Shown here one piece after another: positions 1-10,100 of a stretch of 57,994 bases of DNA. The stretch's first letter is position 1. Every line of letters starts with the position of its first letter. Made by a program: the position numbers and the translations under genes. The notes under the pieces were generated by a model, which saw only the letters and a list, made by a program, of their open reading frames with translations, searched no databases and was not told the DNA's origin. Source of the DNA: JAJDIA01 sp031555505 (GTDB lineage: Bacteria; Bacteroidota; Bacteroidia; Bacteroidales; Tannerellaceae); NCBI GenBank assembly GCA_031555505.1, contig JAVBUH010000001.1, positions 1 through 57,994 of the forward strand, written 5' to 3'.

Positions 1-202
1 TTCAGGGGTATCATGTTCGTAGCCAGGGGTGAAGGCGAAGCCAAGCCCCTGGTTATGCAATGTATATATATTTATGCGCCGCGTCAGCGGTACCGTGTGT
101 GATAGACTGGTACCGCTGACGCGGCACAAAAACACCAATCAATCGTCTGTCCGGGGGCTTGGCTTCGCCTGCACCCCCGACTACGAACATGATACCCCTG
201 AA
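1..202. repeat. Nested inverted repeat of three hairpins
   Basis: Positions 1-22 and 181-202 are exact reverse complements. The next 30 bases inward (23-52 against 151-180) match at about 26 of 30, so the outer arms are about 52 bp. Inside, 78-94 and 109-125 form a perfect 17-bp inverted repeat with a 14-nt loop. Each outer arm also folds on itself (23-29 with 46-52; 152-157 with 174-179), giving three hairpins centred near 37, 101 and 165, about 64 bp apart. No gene is convincing here; the short open frames overlap the arms. The element may continue beyond the window edge. It could be a mobile palindromic element, an invertible segment or a structured RNA, and the sequence does not decide. 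Confidence 0.8.
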
Positions 203-362
203 GGGGCTTTACACCGTCGCCAGTCACATAGGCGACCCGAGAAGATGTGTATAGACAGTAGCTTTCAAGGCGGGGAGCCAAGATAGCCTTACACACTATT
301 ATCCAAGATACCATTCGAGATAAAAGATATTCACATTCCGTTGAATTTGAAGCAACTTACCT

Positions 363-432
363 AAAAAGGAAAGCACATCAAAAGGGACTGTACGGCCTAC
401 ACGGGTAGTACAATCCTTTCTGATATGCTTTC
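363..432 (-). terminator. Terminator after rprXY
   Basis: Positions 369-393 and 408-432 pair at about 21 of 25 bases around a 14-nt loop. Read on the minus strand, the hairpin starts 30 nt after the rprY stop and is followed by a CCTTTTTAGG tract. The imperfect stem is unusually long for a simple intrinsic terminator. The stretch 203-362 holds nothing I can assign. Confidence 0.6.
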
Positions 433-462
433 ACTGACTCCTTTAGGGGGGAGGAGGGATGC

Positions 463-1194
463 TTAGAGAGCCGACGAACCTTCGTCTTTTACCTGCTCTT
501 CTCCGGTCGGGGTGATCAACTTGTAACCTTTGCCGTGGATGTTAATGATTTCGATACTGGGATCGTCTTTTAACAGCTTGCGAAGTTTGGTGATGTACAC
601 GTCCATGCTGCGGGCATTGAAATAGTTGTCATCCACCCAGATGGTCTTCAAGGCGTAGTTGCGTTCGAGTATTTCGTTGGCATGCGCGCAGAGAAGGCTG
701 AGCAATTCACACTCTTTGGTGGTCAGCTTGGTAGCCTTGTCGTCGATTGTCAGGGTTTGTTTTTGTGTATCAAACATAAAGTTACCTAACTTGTAGAAAG
801 GAATGTCTTTCATTTTCTTTCCTTTTACACGGCGAAGGATGGCTTCGATGCGCAACAGTAATTCTTCCATACTGAACGGTTTGGTGAGGTAGTCGTCAGC
901 GCCGATTTTGAATCCTTCCAGTACGTCTTCCTTCATCGTTTTGGCCGTCAGGAATATGACCGGTATTTCCGGATTAATGGAGCGGATTTCCTGTGCCAGC
1001 GTAAAACCGTCTTTTTTTGGCATCATCACATCCAATACACAGAGGTCGTATTTACCTTTGGTAAAGCCTTTGAAACCGGCTTCCCCATCGGAGAAGAGAT
1101 CGGTCACATACCCTTTAGCTTGTAAGTATTCTCTTAAAAGCATGCCTAAATTTTCATCGTCTTCACAAAAGAAGATTTTCATTTTCTCTTCCAT
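463..1194 (-). CDS. rprY: OmpR-type response regulator RprY
   Basis: DNA-binding response regulator, cytoplasmic partner of the histidine kinase encoded just upstream. The receiver domain covers about residues 5-120, with the acidic cluster at E11-D13, the phosphoacceptor at D55 in LCVLDVMMP and the conserved lysine in LTKPF. The winged-helix trans_reg_C domain covers about 135-230 and ends in HGKGYKL. The 243-residue length is normal for the family. The start at 1194 is 2 nt after the kinase stop, so the pair is one transcript. Sequence and pairing match the RprX/RprY system of Bacteroides fragilis as I recall it. The regulon cannot be read from this window. Confidence 0.93.
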   Translation of the reverse strand: MEEKMKIFFCEDDENLGMLLREYLQAKGYVTDLFSDGEAGFKGFTKGKYDLCVLDVMMPKKDGFTLAQEIRSINPEIPVIFLTAKTMKEDVLEGFKIGADDYLTKPFSMEELLLRIEAILRRVKGKKMKDIPFYKLGNFMFDTQKQTLTIDDKATKLTTKECELLSLLCAHANEILERNYALKTIWVDDNYFNARSMDVYITKLRKLLKDDPSIEIINIHGKGYKLITPTGEEQVKDEGSSAL

Positions 1195-1196
1195 AA

Positions 1197-2744
1197 TTAA
1201 CTTTTTATAAGAGGTAAAGTAATAATAAATTTTGTCCCTATGTTACCGGATCCGCTCTCAGCCCGGATGGAGCCGTCGTGATCCTCTACCATTTTTCGTA
1301 CATACGCCAATCCGAGCCCGAAGCCTTTCACATCGTGCACATTGCCGGTCGGCACCCGGTAAAAGCGGTCGAATACCTTTTTGAGATGTTCTTTTTTGAT
1401 TCCGATCCCATTATCTTCAATCGAGAGCACCAGTTTGTTCCCTTCATTCCAGGTGCGCGCCATCAATGTGAGCGGCACGTCCTGCCGGCGGTATTTGACA
1501 GCATTGTCCATGAGGTTGAACAAGACATTGGTGATGTGCAATTCGTCGGCATAGATAGTCGATTCTTCTGCCTGCAGGTCGATATCGATCGAGCCGCCAT
1601 ATTTCTCCACTTTCAGGGCGAAGGTGTTGGCTACGCCGGCCACCAGATCGTTGGCATCGATTTCCTTCAGTTTGAGGGCTGTTTTCTGCCGTTCGAAAAG
1701 CGACATTTGCAGCACTTTCTCTACCAGGAATCCCAACCGTTTTGTTTCGTCAAAGATCACACCGGAAATGTGTTTGAATACATCCGGACTTTTGGTTATA
1801 TCAGAGTCTTTTAACATCTGTGCCGCCAAGGAAATGGTGGATACGGGTGTTTTCAACTCGTGTGTCATATTGTTGATGAAGTCGTTCTTCATTTCTGATA
1901 GTTTCTTCTGCCGGAAGATGATAAACAGGGTGAAGATAAAAGTCACCAACAGGATCACGGAGAAGATCGCCGATGGTATGACAAATGTGATTGAACGCTG
2001 TACATAATCCCGTTTCGTAGGGAAATAGACGCGCAGGTAATTTTGCCGCGAGGGGAGGTCGTTCGAGAAAAGTACCTGGGTTAATACATCCGATGCGATG
2101 GCTTGGCGGGGAATCTCGCCGCTTTTGTATACCTGGTTACCGTCTTTGTTGATCACGGCAAACACAAAGGGTACATTCAACCCGTTATTGATAAGTTCTG
2201 CCCGAATATAGCTATACAGTTTCTTGAAATCCACCCTTTCCTCAATCGGTTTCAGACTGGAGGCATACATCATGTCATAGATCACTTCGTCTATCAAATC
2301 TTTCTGATAACGGTAGCGCCGCGTCAATGTTTTCTGATAGTCCCGTGATGTGCTTTCGATGTTTCCGCTGGGCCGGTTGCGCTGTAAGGCCGAAAGCGGT
2401 TGCATCTGCTGGCTGATGATGCTGCTCATTTCCATTTGAAAAGCACTTTCGCCCTCTTTGCTCTCCAGTTTGAACCGGCTTTGGGCGATAATCTGATTGT
2501 CTTTCTCCGTTGAACTTGGATATAGGTAGTTATGATCGCGGCTGATATCTTCGTCTATATACTTTTGCGTTTCTTCCCTTTCCAGGTTTCTTGATACTTG
2601 ATGAAGGCACCGTTTGGCTGTTTCGTTGAACTGCTCGCTACGCAGTTTGGCTATTGAGCTTATATAGTTGACCTGTAGATACAATAAACCTGAAAAGGCA
2701 AAGACCATCACAACTGTGAGTAACCAAATTGTCGATTTCCTCAT
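1197..2744 (-). CDS. rprX: Sensor histidine kinase RprX
   Basis: Inner-membrane sensor kinase of 515 residues. A first transmembrane segment lies at about 7-26, then a sensor region of about 225 residues exposed to the periplasm, and a second transmembrane segment at about 255-275. The HisKA domain carries the H-box THELKTP with the phosphorylated histidine at about H295. The HATPase domain follows with N box (NLMDNAVKY), G1 (DNGIGI) and G2 (GFGLGL) motifs. It is the first gene of a two-gene operon with rprY, 2 nt apart. All catalytic motifs are intact. The stretch between this gene and the divergent beta-barrel terminator (2745-2961) is AT-rich and probably holds the promoter, but I see no clean consensus. 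Confidence 0.93.
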   Translation of the reverse strand: MRKSTIWLLTVVMVFAFSGLLYLQVNYISSIAKLRSEQFNETAKRCLHQVSRNLEREETQKYIDEDISRDHNYLYPSSTEKDNQIIAQSRFKLESKEGESAFQMEMSSIISQQMQPLSALQRNRPSGNIESTSRDYQKTLTRRYRYQKDLIDEVIYDMMYASSLKPIEERVDFKKLYSYIRAELINNGLNVPFVFAVINKDGNQVYKSGEIPRQAIASDVLTQVLFSNDLPSRQNYLRVYFPTKRDYVQRSITFVIPSAIFSVILLVTFIFTLFIIFRQKKLSEMKNDFINNMTHELKTPVSTISLAAQMLKDSDITKSPDVFKHISGVIFDETKRLGFLVEKVLQMSLFERQKTALKLKEIDANDLVAGVANTFALKVEKYGGSIDIDLQAEESTIYADELHITNVLFNLMDNAVKYRRQDVPLTLMARTWNEGNKLVLSIEDNGIGIKKEHLKKVFDRFYRVPTGNVHDVKGFGLGLAYVRKMVEDHDGSIRAESGSGNIGTKFIITLPLIKS

Positions 2745-2961
2745 TTCATCTTCTCCTTCTCTTAATAATGGAACAAATAACGCGTGTTTTGGTTTAATAT
2801 TTACACAAAAAAAGTAAAAATAATAGAGATGAAATGTTAAATAAGATTGTTCCGTGCGTGCTTTTGTTTCTGCATCTGCCTGTGATATAATTGTTTATAT
2901 GATTTTCGTTTGTGGGCGGAAAAAAATGGGTAGCCGAAAGCCCTCTATAATTTAAACAAAC

Positions 2962-2991
2962 AACCCCGCAGTGTCTATTCACTACGGGGTT
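2962..2991 (-). terminator. Terminator of the beta-barrel gene
   Basis: Positions 2962-2973 pair with 2980-2991 at 11 of 12 bases around a 6-nt loop. On the minus strand the stem ends in GGGGTT followed by GTTTGTTT, and it begins 31 nt after the stop of the beta-barrel gene. This is a typical intrinsic terminator. Confidence 0.8.
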
Positions 2992-3021
2992 TGCTTTGGC
3001 TTAGTCTAACCATTCACCTGC

Positions 3022-5895
3022 TTAAAATCTTCCTGGAGGAGGGCCACCCGGACCTCGTCCACCTGGCCCGCCACGGCGTCCGCCAAAGGCATCATTCATG
3101 GTAGCGCCACCTTTGAATATACTGAAGCGGTATACCAGATGTGCCATGAAGTAGCTGCCGAGGGTATTGTATTCAGTGTAGCTCATACTGTTGGCTGTTA
3201 CACTATTAGAGATACTGCTGCGTTGTTGCAGTATATCGTAGAATTTCAGTCGAAGGGTCAGCGCATTGGATTTCAGGAAGGATTTGGACGCGGAGGCATT
3301 CCATAGAGCCTCGTTCAGTTCATAACCCGAATCGTAGCCCGAGTTGGCCGACCATGTAATGTCACTCTCAATCTTGAAATTGTATGGCAGATAAATTGTA
3401 GTGCGTCCGCCCACACCGTAGTTGAACAGTTGCTGGTTTTCCGTTTTGGGTGATGAATACCGGGCATCGTTATATGAAATGTTACCATTGATGCCCAGGT
3501 CTATGAAGTTGGAACGAAAATCGAAGCTGGCTCGTTCCATCAGTACCAGGTTCTTACTTGTATTCTCTATTTTGGTAACCGATGCAATATCATCCATGTT
3601 CCCGGAACCTTCGAAAGCTGTCCGGTTAGAGTAGGAGGCCATCGTCATGCTCCCAACGGTAAACTTCTTGTTTTTCAGCGGTGTGTTGATCATCATGCGC
3701 AGGTTGCCGCTAAAGTTCCCGTTCGCGTTTTCGTAGGTGGTGGCACGGTAATTACTCCCATCGGTAGCATAGATGGTATAATTTACGATGTCGTTGATCA
3801 CATAGTTTCCATCTGCCATCACCATGAAAGCGGTCTGGCTTTCCGGCTTGAATGTCTGGTAGCGGATAAAGAGGTTGTTGGAATAACGCGGTTTCAGCTC
3901 CGGGTTACCGATCCGGGTATTCACCGGGTTTGTATAATCGGGTACCGGAATCATTTGGCTCATACTGGGCTGGCTGGTTCGTCCGTCATAATCAATACGC
4001 AGGTTGGATTGCTTGCTGAAGTTAAAACGGAACTGGGCCGTGGGCGAAAAGTTGATTACGTTCTGTGTCCGGTTATACAAAATGCTGTCTCCGATAAACC
4101 GTTCGTTGTTGGTATACGAGGGGTCCATATTGAAACCAATGGTATAGTTGAATTTGGCACGTACGGACTTAAAACTCAAACTGGCCCGCTGGTTGATGAA
4201 GTTGTTGCGGTAGTTCTGTGTCTGTGTGGTGTCTATTTCCGAATAATCGCCCGCATTATCTTTATTATAGGCATTTTTAAACTGGTCTTGCTTGCGCTGG
4301 TTGATCATATAAGCCAGTTGGACGAAGTTGTTGTTGCCAATCGGTTCCACCCACGACAGGTATGCGCGGTAGTTGAATCCCGAATTATCGTTGCGGATAT
4401 ATTGGTCGCGCAGGATATCATCCCTATCCACATAGTAATTGGTGGTGCTTTGATCGAATCCGTCGCTTTCGGTGCTGCTGTAACCTCCGCTCAAGGAGGC
4501 GCTCAGGATACGTCCGTTGTCGTTCAGGTTGCGGCTGAATTCCAATTGCCCATTCAGGTTGTACGAGTCGCCTTCGCCTTGGTAATTGGAAGAGCCGATA
4601 TAGGTGGTGTCTCCTGCGGCGTTCATACCCCTAGAATCGCTTTCTTCGAACTGGTTGGTATGCGAATAGCTGAAATTGGGTCGGAAGATGACGGTGGTTG
4701 CCGAATCGGGCTTCCATTCCATGCGGAAATTGGCCCCGGCATTGTCGCTTTTATTATTCAGGTATCTGTTGGTGAAATCGGTAGTCTGCCCATTTTCCCG
4801 GAAATTATCGGTCCGGTTTGTGCTTACTGTCTCGTTGTCCGAATGGGAGAAGCGTCCGTTACCTCCCAGCTCCATTAGCGGATTGAATTGCTTGCTCATA
4901 TTGGCTCCGATATTCCAGGAAGAGGTGATCCCGTTTCGTCCGCCGAAGCCCCTGAAGCCTCCGCCTCCACCGCCTCCCATGCCTTCAAACATCGTGGAGG
5001 CCAAGTCGGAAAAGCCAGCGTTGTTGATATTGTTGGCTCCGCCCATCACAGTGACCTGGTCGTTGTTCATGAACCGGTTCACCATGGCGTTCCCTTCGTA
5101 ACGTGTGTCATTGCCATAATCATTGCCCACATCTTTTCCTGCTCCGGCAAATGCATTACCAAACCAGCCTGATTTCATACCGGGTTTCACGGTAAGGTTG
5201 ATCACGGTCTCTTCTTCGCCATCATCAAAACCGGTCATGCGTGACATTTCACTCAGACGTTGCAGCACCTGTACTTTATCTACCATGGTAGACGGGAGAT
5301 TCTTGGTGGCTACTTTGGGATCATCTGAGAAGAATTCCTTGCCGTCTACCAGTACCTTCTTTACTTCTTTCCCATTGACGGTTACTTTTCCGGCATCGTC
5401 TATTTCCACGCCGGGCATTTTCTTCAGCAGGTCTTCCAGTACAGAGCCTTCGGTCACTTTATAAGAATCGGCATTGTATTCGATCGTGTCGTTGCGTACT
5501 ACCACTTCGGCGGCTTTCCCCACTACAACGGCTTCGCCCAGCATGACAGAACCGTCTGTCATCTCCAGTTTGCCCAGGTTTACCTGTGGGGTGCGGCCTG
5601 TTAGTTGCAGTGGCTGGTATAAAGGTTCAAAACCAATAAACGTGATGTGCAGCAGGTAGTTGCCCGGACGGATATCTTTCAACGTGAAACTTCCGTTTTT
5701 CCCACTGGCTACTCCTCCTACAAACGTACTATCTCTGCCTGTCAGCAGACGGACGGTAGCCTGTTCGACAGGTATTCCGCTCCCTTCTTCAACTACTATC
5801 CCGGTTATTCCCACATTGCCTGTACTTTGGGCAACAGCCGCAAATGCACACACTATACAGAAACACACAACCATTAACAATCTTCCTGCCTTCAT
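3022..5895 (-). CDS. TonB-receptor-like outer-membrane beta-barrel protein
   Basis: Outer-membrane protein of 957 residues. Residues 1-22 are a signal peptide. A carboxypeptidase-regulatory-like Ig domain follows (about 28-105), then a plug-like domain (about 130-230, with LEDLLKKMPGV and VLVDGKEFF), then a long beta-barrel rich in Asn and aromatic residues. The pattern fits the outer membrane beta-barrel family OMP_b-brl_3 rather than a classical SusC. There is no SusD partner next to it, so a glycan role is not implied. Two oddities are a run of seven glycines in an early barrel loop (codons near 4975) and a C-terminal tail of about 25 residues made almost only of Gly, Pro and Arg, ending in Phe. 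It is monocistronic with its own terminator. Substrate unknown. Confidence 0.85.
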   Translation of the reverse strand: MKAGRLLMVVCFCIVCAFAAVAQSTGNVGITGIVVEEGSGIPVEQATVRLLTGRDSTFVGGVASGKNGSFTLKDIRPGNYLLHITFIGFEPLYQPLQLTGRTPQVNLGKLEMTDGSVMLGEAVVVGKAAEVVVRNDTIEYNADSYKVTEGSVLEDLLKKMPGVEIDDAGKVTVNGKEVKKVLVDGKEFFSDDPKVATKNLPSTMVDKVQVLQRLSEMSRMTGFDDGEEETVINLTVKPGMKSGWFGNAFAGAGKDVGNDYGNDTRYEGNAMVNRFMNNDQVTVMGGANNINNAGFSDLASTMFEGMGGGGGGGFRGFGGRNGITSSWNIGANMSKQFNPLMELGGNGRFSHSDNETVSTNRTDNFRENGQTTDFTNRYLNNKSDNAGANFRMEWKPDSATTVIFRPNFSYSHTNQFEESDSRGMNAAGDTTYIGSSNYQGEGDSYNLNGQLEFSRNLNDNGRILSASLSGGYSSTESDGFDQSTTNYYVDRDDILRDQYIRNDNSGFNYRAYLSWVEPIGNNNFVQLAYMINQRKQDQFKNAYNKDNAGDYSEIDTTQTQNYRNNFINQRASLSFKSVRAKFNYTIGFNMDPSYTNNERFIGDSILYNRTQNVINFSPTAQFRFNFSKQSNLRIDYDGRTSQPSMSQMIPVPDYTNPVNTRIGNPELKPRYSNNLFIRYQTFKPESQTAFMVMADGNYVINDIVNYTIYATDGSNYRATTYENANGNFSGNLRMMINTPLKNKKFTVGSMTMASYSNRTAFEGSGNMDDIASVTKIENTSKNLVLMERASFDFRSNFIDLGINGNISYNDARYSSPKTENQQLFNYGVGGRTTIYLPYNFKIESDITWSANSGYDSGYELNEALWNASASKSFLKSNALTLRLKFYDILQQRSSISNSVTANSMSYTEYNTLGSYFMAHLVYRFSIFKGGATMNDAFGGRRGGPGGRGPGGPPPGRF

Positions 5896-6046
5896 AACTA
5901 ACTAATCGGATTACAATAATTTGAGCACGAGTGATAGACAGGAACAAGGGAAGGAAGTTTAATAGGGAGTGAGATGATTTGGATTTATTAACAATTATAT
6001 CGCCTTATCAGGTGTATGGAATAGATCAGTTGTCAGCCGGATTAGC

Positions 6047-6054
6047 TATTTTTG
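6047..6054 (+). promoter_or_regulatory. Probable -7 box for the creatininase gene
   Basis: TATTTTTG fits the Bacteroides -7 consensus TAnnTTTG and lies about 47 nt before the creatininase start at 6101. No good TTTG -33 box was found at the usual spacing, so this rests on one element. Confidence 0.45.
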
Positions 6055-6100
6055 CTACCATTGTTATTGTCGTATGTTAACCCCATAATCGTTCTAATCC

Positions 6101-7078
6101 ATGAAGCGAAGAGATTTTATTGCAAAAGGCATTGGCGCCGGAGTTTTAGCCGGAGCAACCAGCCACTCACTACTGGCCAATCCGGAATATATGTATCTGG
6201 ATAATCTGCATCAGTTAGGGGCCAATTATTCCCTGCAGAGTAAAACAACGCCGAATCCCACACTCCCTGTTTTCTGGGAAGACCTCACCTCCCCTGATTT
6301 TAAGGATGCCGTGGTGAAAGCCGGCGGTGTATGTGTAATCCCTATCGGCGTCTATGAAAAGCATGGCCCGCACCTGCCATTAGGTACCGATGTGATCCGG
6401 GCGAAAGAGATGTGCAAGCGATCGGCCGAACTGGAATACTGCATCGTCTATCCCGATTTCTATGCCGGCCAGATATTCGAAGCCAAGCAGCAACCCGGTA
6501 CGATAGCTTATAGCACGGAACTGATGCTGAAACTGCTGGACGAATCGTGCCGTGAGATTGCCCGTAACGGCCTGAAGAAAATCATCCTTGTCAATACACA
6601 CGGAGGTAATAACTCCTTCCTGCCGTATTTCCTGCAGATACAGTTGGAAAGTCCACGCGACTATTCCGTCTTCCTGTTCCAGCTCCGCGAAGATGCTGAA
6701 ACGCAGAAGAAGATCACCGCATTGCGGAAAAGCACAACAGGTGGCCACGCCGACGAGATCGAAACCGGCGAAATGCTGGCTATCCGCCCTGCTGCGGTCC
6801 GTATGGATCAGGTGAACGCCCAATCCGGCAAGAACCTGAACCGTATGCCGCTGACTTATCTCTCCACCGGTATCTCCTGGTATTCCCAATACCCCAACCA
6901 CTATGCCGGTGATGCTGCAGGTGCTACTGCGGAGTTGGGTGAAGTACGCCTTACAGCCCGTTGCCGCCAGTTGGCCGACGCCGTCAAAACCCTGAAAACG
7001 GATCACACCACACAGCAGTTGCAAGACGAATTCTTCAGGCAGAGCCTATCGCCGTTGGCTACCGGGGTGTGGGAATAA
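6101..7078 (+). CDS. Exported creatininase-family amidohydrolase
   Basis: Metal-dependent hydrolase of 325 residues in the creatininase family, which opens cyclic or linear amides. The N-terminus begins MKRRDF followed by a hydrophobic, glycine-rich stretch, a twin-arginine-type signal, so the enzyme is probably exported folded. Family motifs visible are E86-K87-H88, H91 and D97 (probable metal ligands), NTHGGN at 165-170 and GGHADEIETGEM at about 214-225. The gene lies 53 nt before a large exported glycosidase on the same strand and is likely cotranscribed with it. That suggests work on a periplasmic glycan derivative rather than on creatinine, but the substrate is not known. Confidence 0.85.
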   Translation: MKRRDFIAKGIGAGVLAGATSHSLLANPEYMYLDNLHQLGANYSLQSKTTPNPTLPVFWEDLTSPDFKDAVVKAGGVCVIPIGVYEKHGPHLPLGTDVIRAKEMCKRSAELEYCIVYPDFYAGQIFEAKQQPGTIAYSTELMLKLLDESCREIARNGLKKIILVNTHGGNNSFLPYFLQIQLESPRDYSVFLFQLREDAETQKKITALRKSTTGGHADEIETGEMLAIRPAAVRMDQVNAQSGKNLNRMPLTYLSTGISWYSQYPNHYAGDAAGATAELGEVRLTARCRQLADAVKTLKTDHTTQQLQDEFFRQSLSPLATGVWE

Positions 7079-7131
7079 ATCAGCTTTTCTTGAACTAAGT
7101 GGCATGGCTCACTTATAATCTTCACATCATT

Positions 7132-10100
7132 ATGAGAAAAACCACATGGACAAGCCTGCTTCTGAGCCTGGCGCTATGCAGCCTTTCCGCCCAACAGGTC
7201 AATTATATGGATCGCCTGTACGATTTCATCGAGAATACGTCGGTGTTCGAGCTGAACCAGGAGGATGGACGGGCGTATTATATCCCGGAGAAACGGCTGT
7301 CGCTGAATGGCGACTGGAAATTCTATTGGAGTGATACGCCGGAGGGAATACCCCGCAATTTTTACGAAGCGGGTTTTAACGATACGAAGTGGGACAACAT
7401 CGAAGTGCCTTCCAACTGGGAGATGAAAGGCTACGGTGACAAGCTGTTCCGCAACGTACGCGCCCCATTCAAAGCCAACCCGCCGTATGTGCCGAGGGAA
7501 TACAATCCTACAGGCGCTTACCGGAAAACATTTACCCTGCCTGCTGCCTGGAAGGGCGAGCAGGTATTCCTCCGGATGGAGAAGGTGGCGTCGGCTTCGT
7601 TTGTCTGGATCAACGGACAGGAAGTGGGCTATAACGAGGGTGCGCAGGAACCGGCTGAGTATGCTATTACGAAGTACCTGAAACCCGGACAGAATGTAAT
7701 CGCCGTCCATGTAGTGAAATATTCGGACGGGTATTATATGGAAGGACAGGACTACTGGCGGCTGGCCGGTATCTTTGATGATGTATGGCTTTATGCCGCG
7801 CCGTCAGTCCGATTGTTCGACTGGTATGTGGTGACCGATCTGGATGAGGTGTATGAAGATGCCGATCTGGATATTTCGGTAGATATCAGGCAGTACACCG
7901 CCGGACAATCCGGCACCTACCAGCTGAAAGCGCAGCTGTTGGATGGCGGAGGCCAGTTGGTTGCCGAGCTTTCGGGCGGGCCATTCACAATGGACCAACC
8001 GGGAAAGAAGGGGTTGAAACTCACCCGGAAGATCACTGCTCCGAAGAAGTGGACATCCGAAACCCCCAACCTCTATACATTGAAAATGCAATTGTTGGCC
8101 CCCGATGGGCGGATACAAGACCAGGTACAAACCCGGATCGGTTTCAAGGAAACGGAAATTCGCGGCGAAACATTCTACCTGAACGGCGTTCCACTCAAAG
8201 TCAACGCCCAGAACGCGCACATGCAACATCCCGAATGGGGACATGTGATGAAGGAAGACGTGATACGTAAGGACTTTGAGATACTGAAGCAGTTCAATTT
8301 CAACGCCGTGCGTACCTCGCACTATCCACCGGTGAACCGCTATCTGGAATTGGCCGATGAATACGGCCTTTTCGTCATCGACGAGGCAGGTGTGGAGGCG
8401 CATGCCACCGAATTTATCTCCAACCTCCCTGCGTATACCGAGATGTACCGCGAACGGGTGCGCCGGATGGTGCTGCGCGATCGTAATTATCCCTGTATCC
8501 TTTTCTGGAGCGCGGGGAACGAAAGCGGCGAAGGTTCCAATATTGGCGAAGTGATCAAGGAAGGCAGGGCATACGATCATACCCGCTACTGGATGTACGG
8601 CGGTAACGCCTTTGCCCATCCGGCTGAAGAGATCATCGGCCCGCGTTATCCCACTCCGATGGAAGTGGAGATGCAGGTAGGCGTCATCCCAGATCAGAAC
8701 GATTTACGCCCGTCGTTTATGGACGAATATCTCTCCGTGGCCGGCAATGGCGGCGGTGGAATGGACGATTACTGGCGGGCGATCTATGCCCATCCGCGCA
8801 TGATGGGTGGTGCCATTTGGGATTTTGTGAGTACGGGAGTGACGGAACGGATACGGGAGATTGCGGATCAGTCGCCATACCATACACCCGTTCACCTGAT
8901 GGGAAATGCCCGTCTGGTGAAAGGAGCGCATGGCAAAGCCCTCGACCTGAACGGGCACGATCAATGGGTGGAAATATACCGGCAATCAAACGTGGAGATC
9001 ACTTCCGATCAGTTGACGCTCACCTGCGAAGTGTATCCCCGTAAGCTGGTGAGTAGCTGCGGATCGTTCATCACCAAAGGCAGTTTTCAGTTTGGTCTGC
9101 AGCAGAACGGTAAAGAATCGCTTGACTTTTACCTCTATACCACCAGGAAGCACACGCTGACTGTGCCATTGCCGGCTGATTGGGAAGACCACTGGCATCA
9201 ATTGAGCGGCGTGTACGACGGGAAGGTAATGGCTGTCTATATCGACGGAAAGAAAGCCGGTAGCCTGGAAGCGACAGGCAGGATCAAAAACTTCCCGTTC
9301 CCGGTCAACATTGGGCGCAATGAAGAAGCGCACGGGCAGGAGACGAATGTGTATATCTGTGATGCCCTGTTGGACAATGTGGGTATCTTTACCCAGGCCC
9401 TCCTGCCGGAGCAATTCCATCCGGATCAGGCTGTGCTGTGGCTCGATTTTGAGAAGGAAACGGATACAGGTACATTCTATAGCTATGGCATCGGCGCCCG
9501 TACCTATGGCAGCATCTGGCCCGACCGGCGTGTGCAGCCCGAAATGTGGCAGTTGAAGAAGTCGGTGCAATCGATCTCCATTACCCTGATCGACGCCGAA
9601 AAGGGCTGGGTGGAAGTTTGGAACCGGAACCATTTTCTGGATGCATCGCAGTATACTACCCGCTGGTTCCTCGAAGCCGACGGCGAAGTGCTGGAAGAAG
9701 GTGTATTGAACCTGCAGGTTCCTCCTTTGACAAAGAAACGGATACAGATCCCTTGCCGGAAACCTGCTATCCAACCAGGAAGGGAATACCGTATCACTAC
9801 AAGCACCACGCTGAAGAAAGACGAATGCTGGGCGCCTGCCGGACATGAAGTAGCCTGGGATCAATTGGAGTTGCCCTGGTTTAAAGCCGCCGAACCAATT
9901 ATGAAGCCAGACGGAAAGTTGACATTCAGCCAGACGGAAGGGGAAGTGAAGGTGTCCGGATCAGACTTTGTCTATCTGTTCGATAAGCAACATTCCACGC
10001 TTACTTCGATGGTTTATAAAGGGAAAGAGCTGCTTCGTTCGCCACTTTCTCTCAATACCTGGCGGGCGCCCCTGGCCAATGAACAGGATGAGTGGGGCTC

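Noticed and set aside
29..314. Short open frames at the window start
   Set aside because: They run through the inverted-repeat arms and overlap on opposite strands.
2794..2982. 62-residue minus-strand open frame between the beta-barrel gene and rprX
   Set aside because: It runs into the beta-barrel terminator region and shows no family or start signal.
3955..4878. 307-residue plus-strand frame inside the beta-barrel gene
   Set aside because: Antisense shadow of a clearly coding gene; composition and lack of domains do not support a protein.
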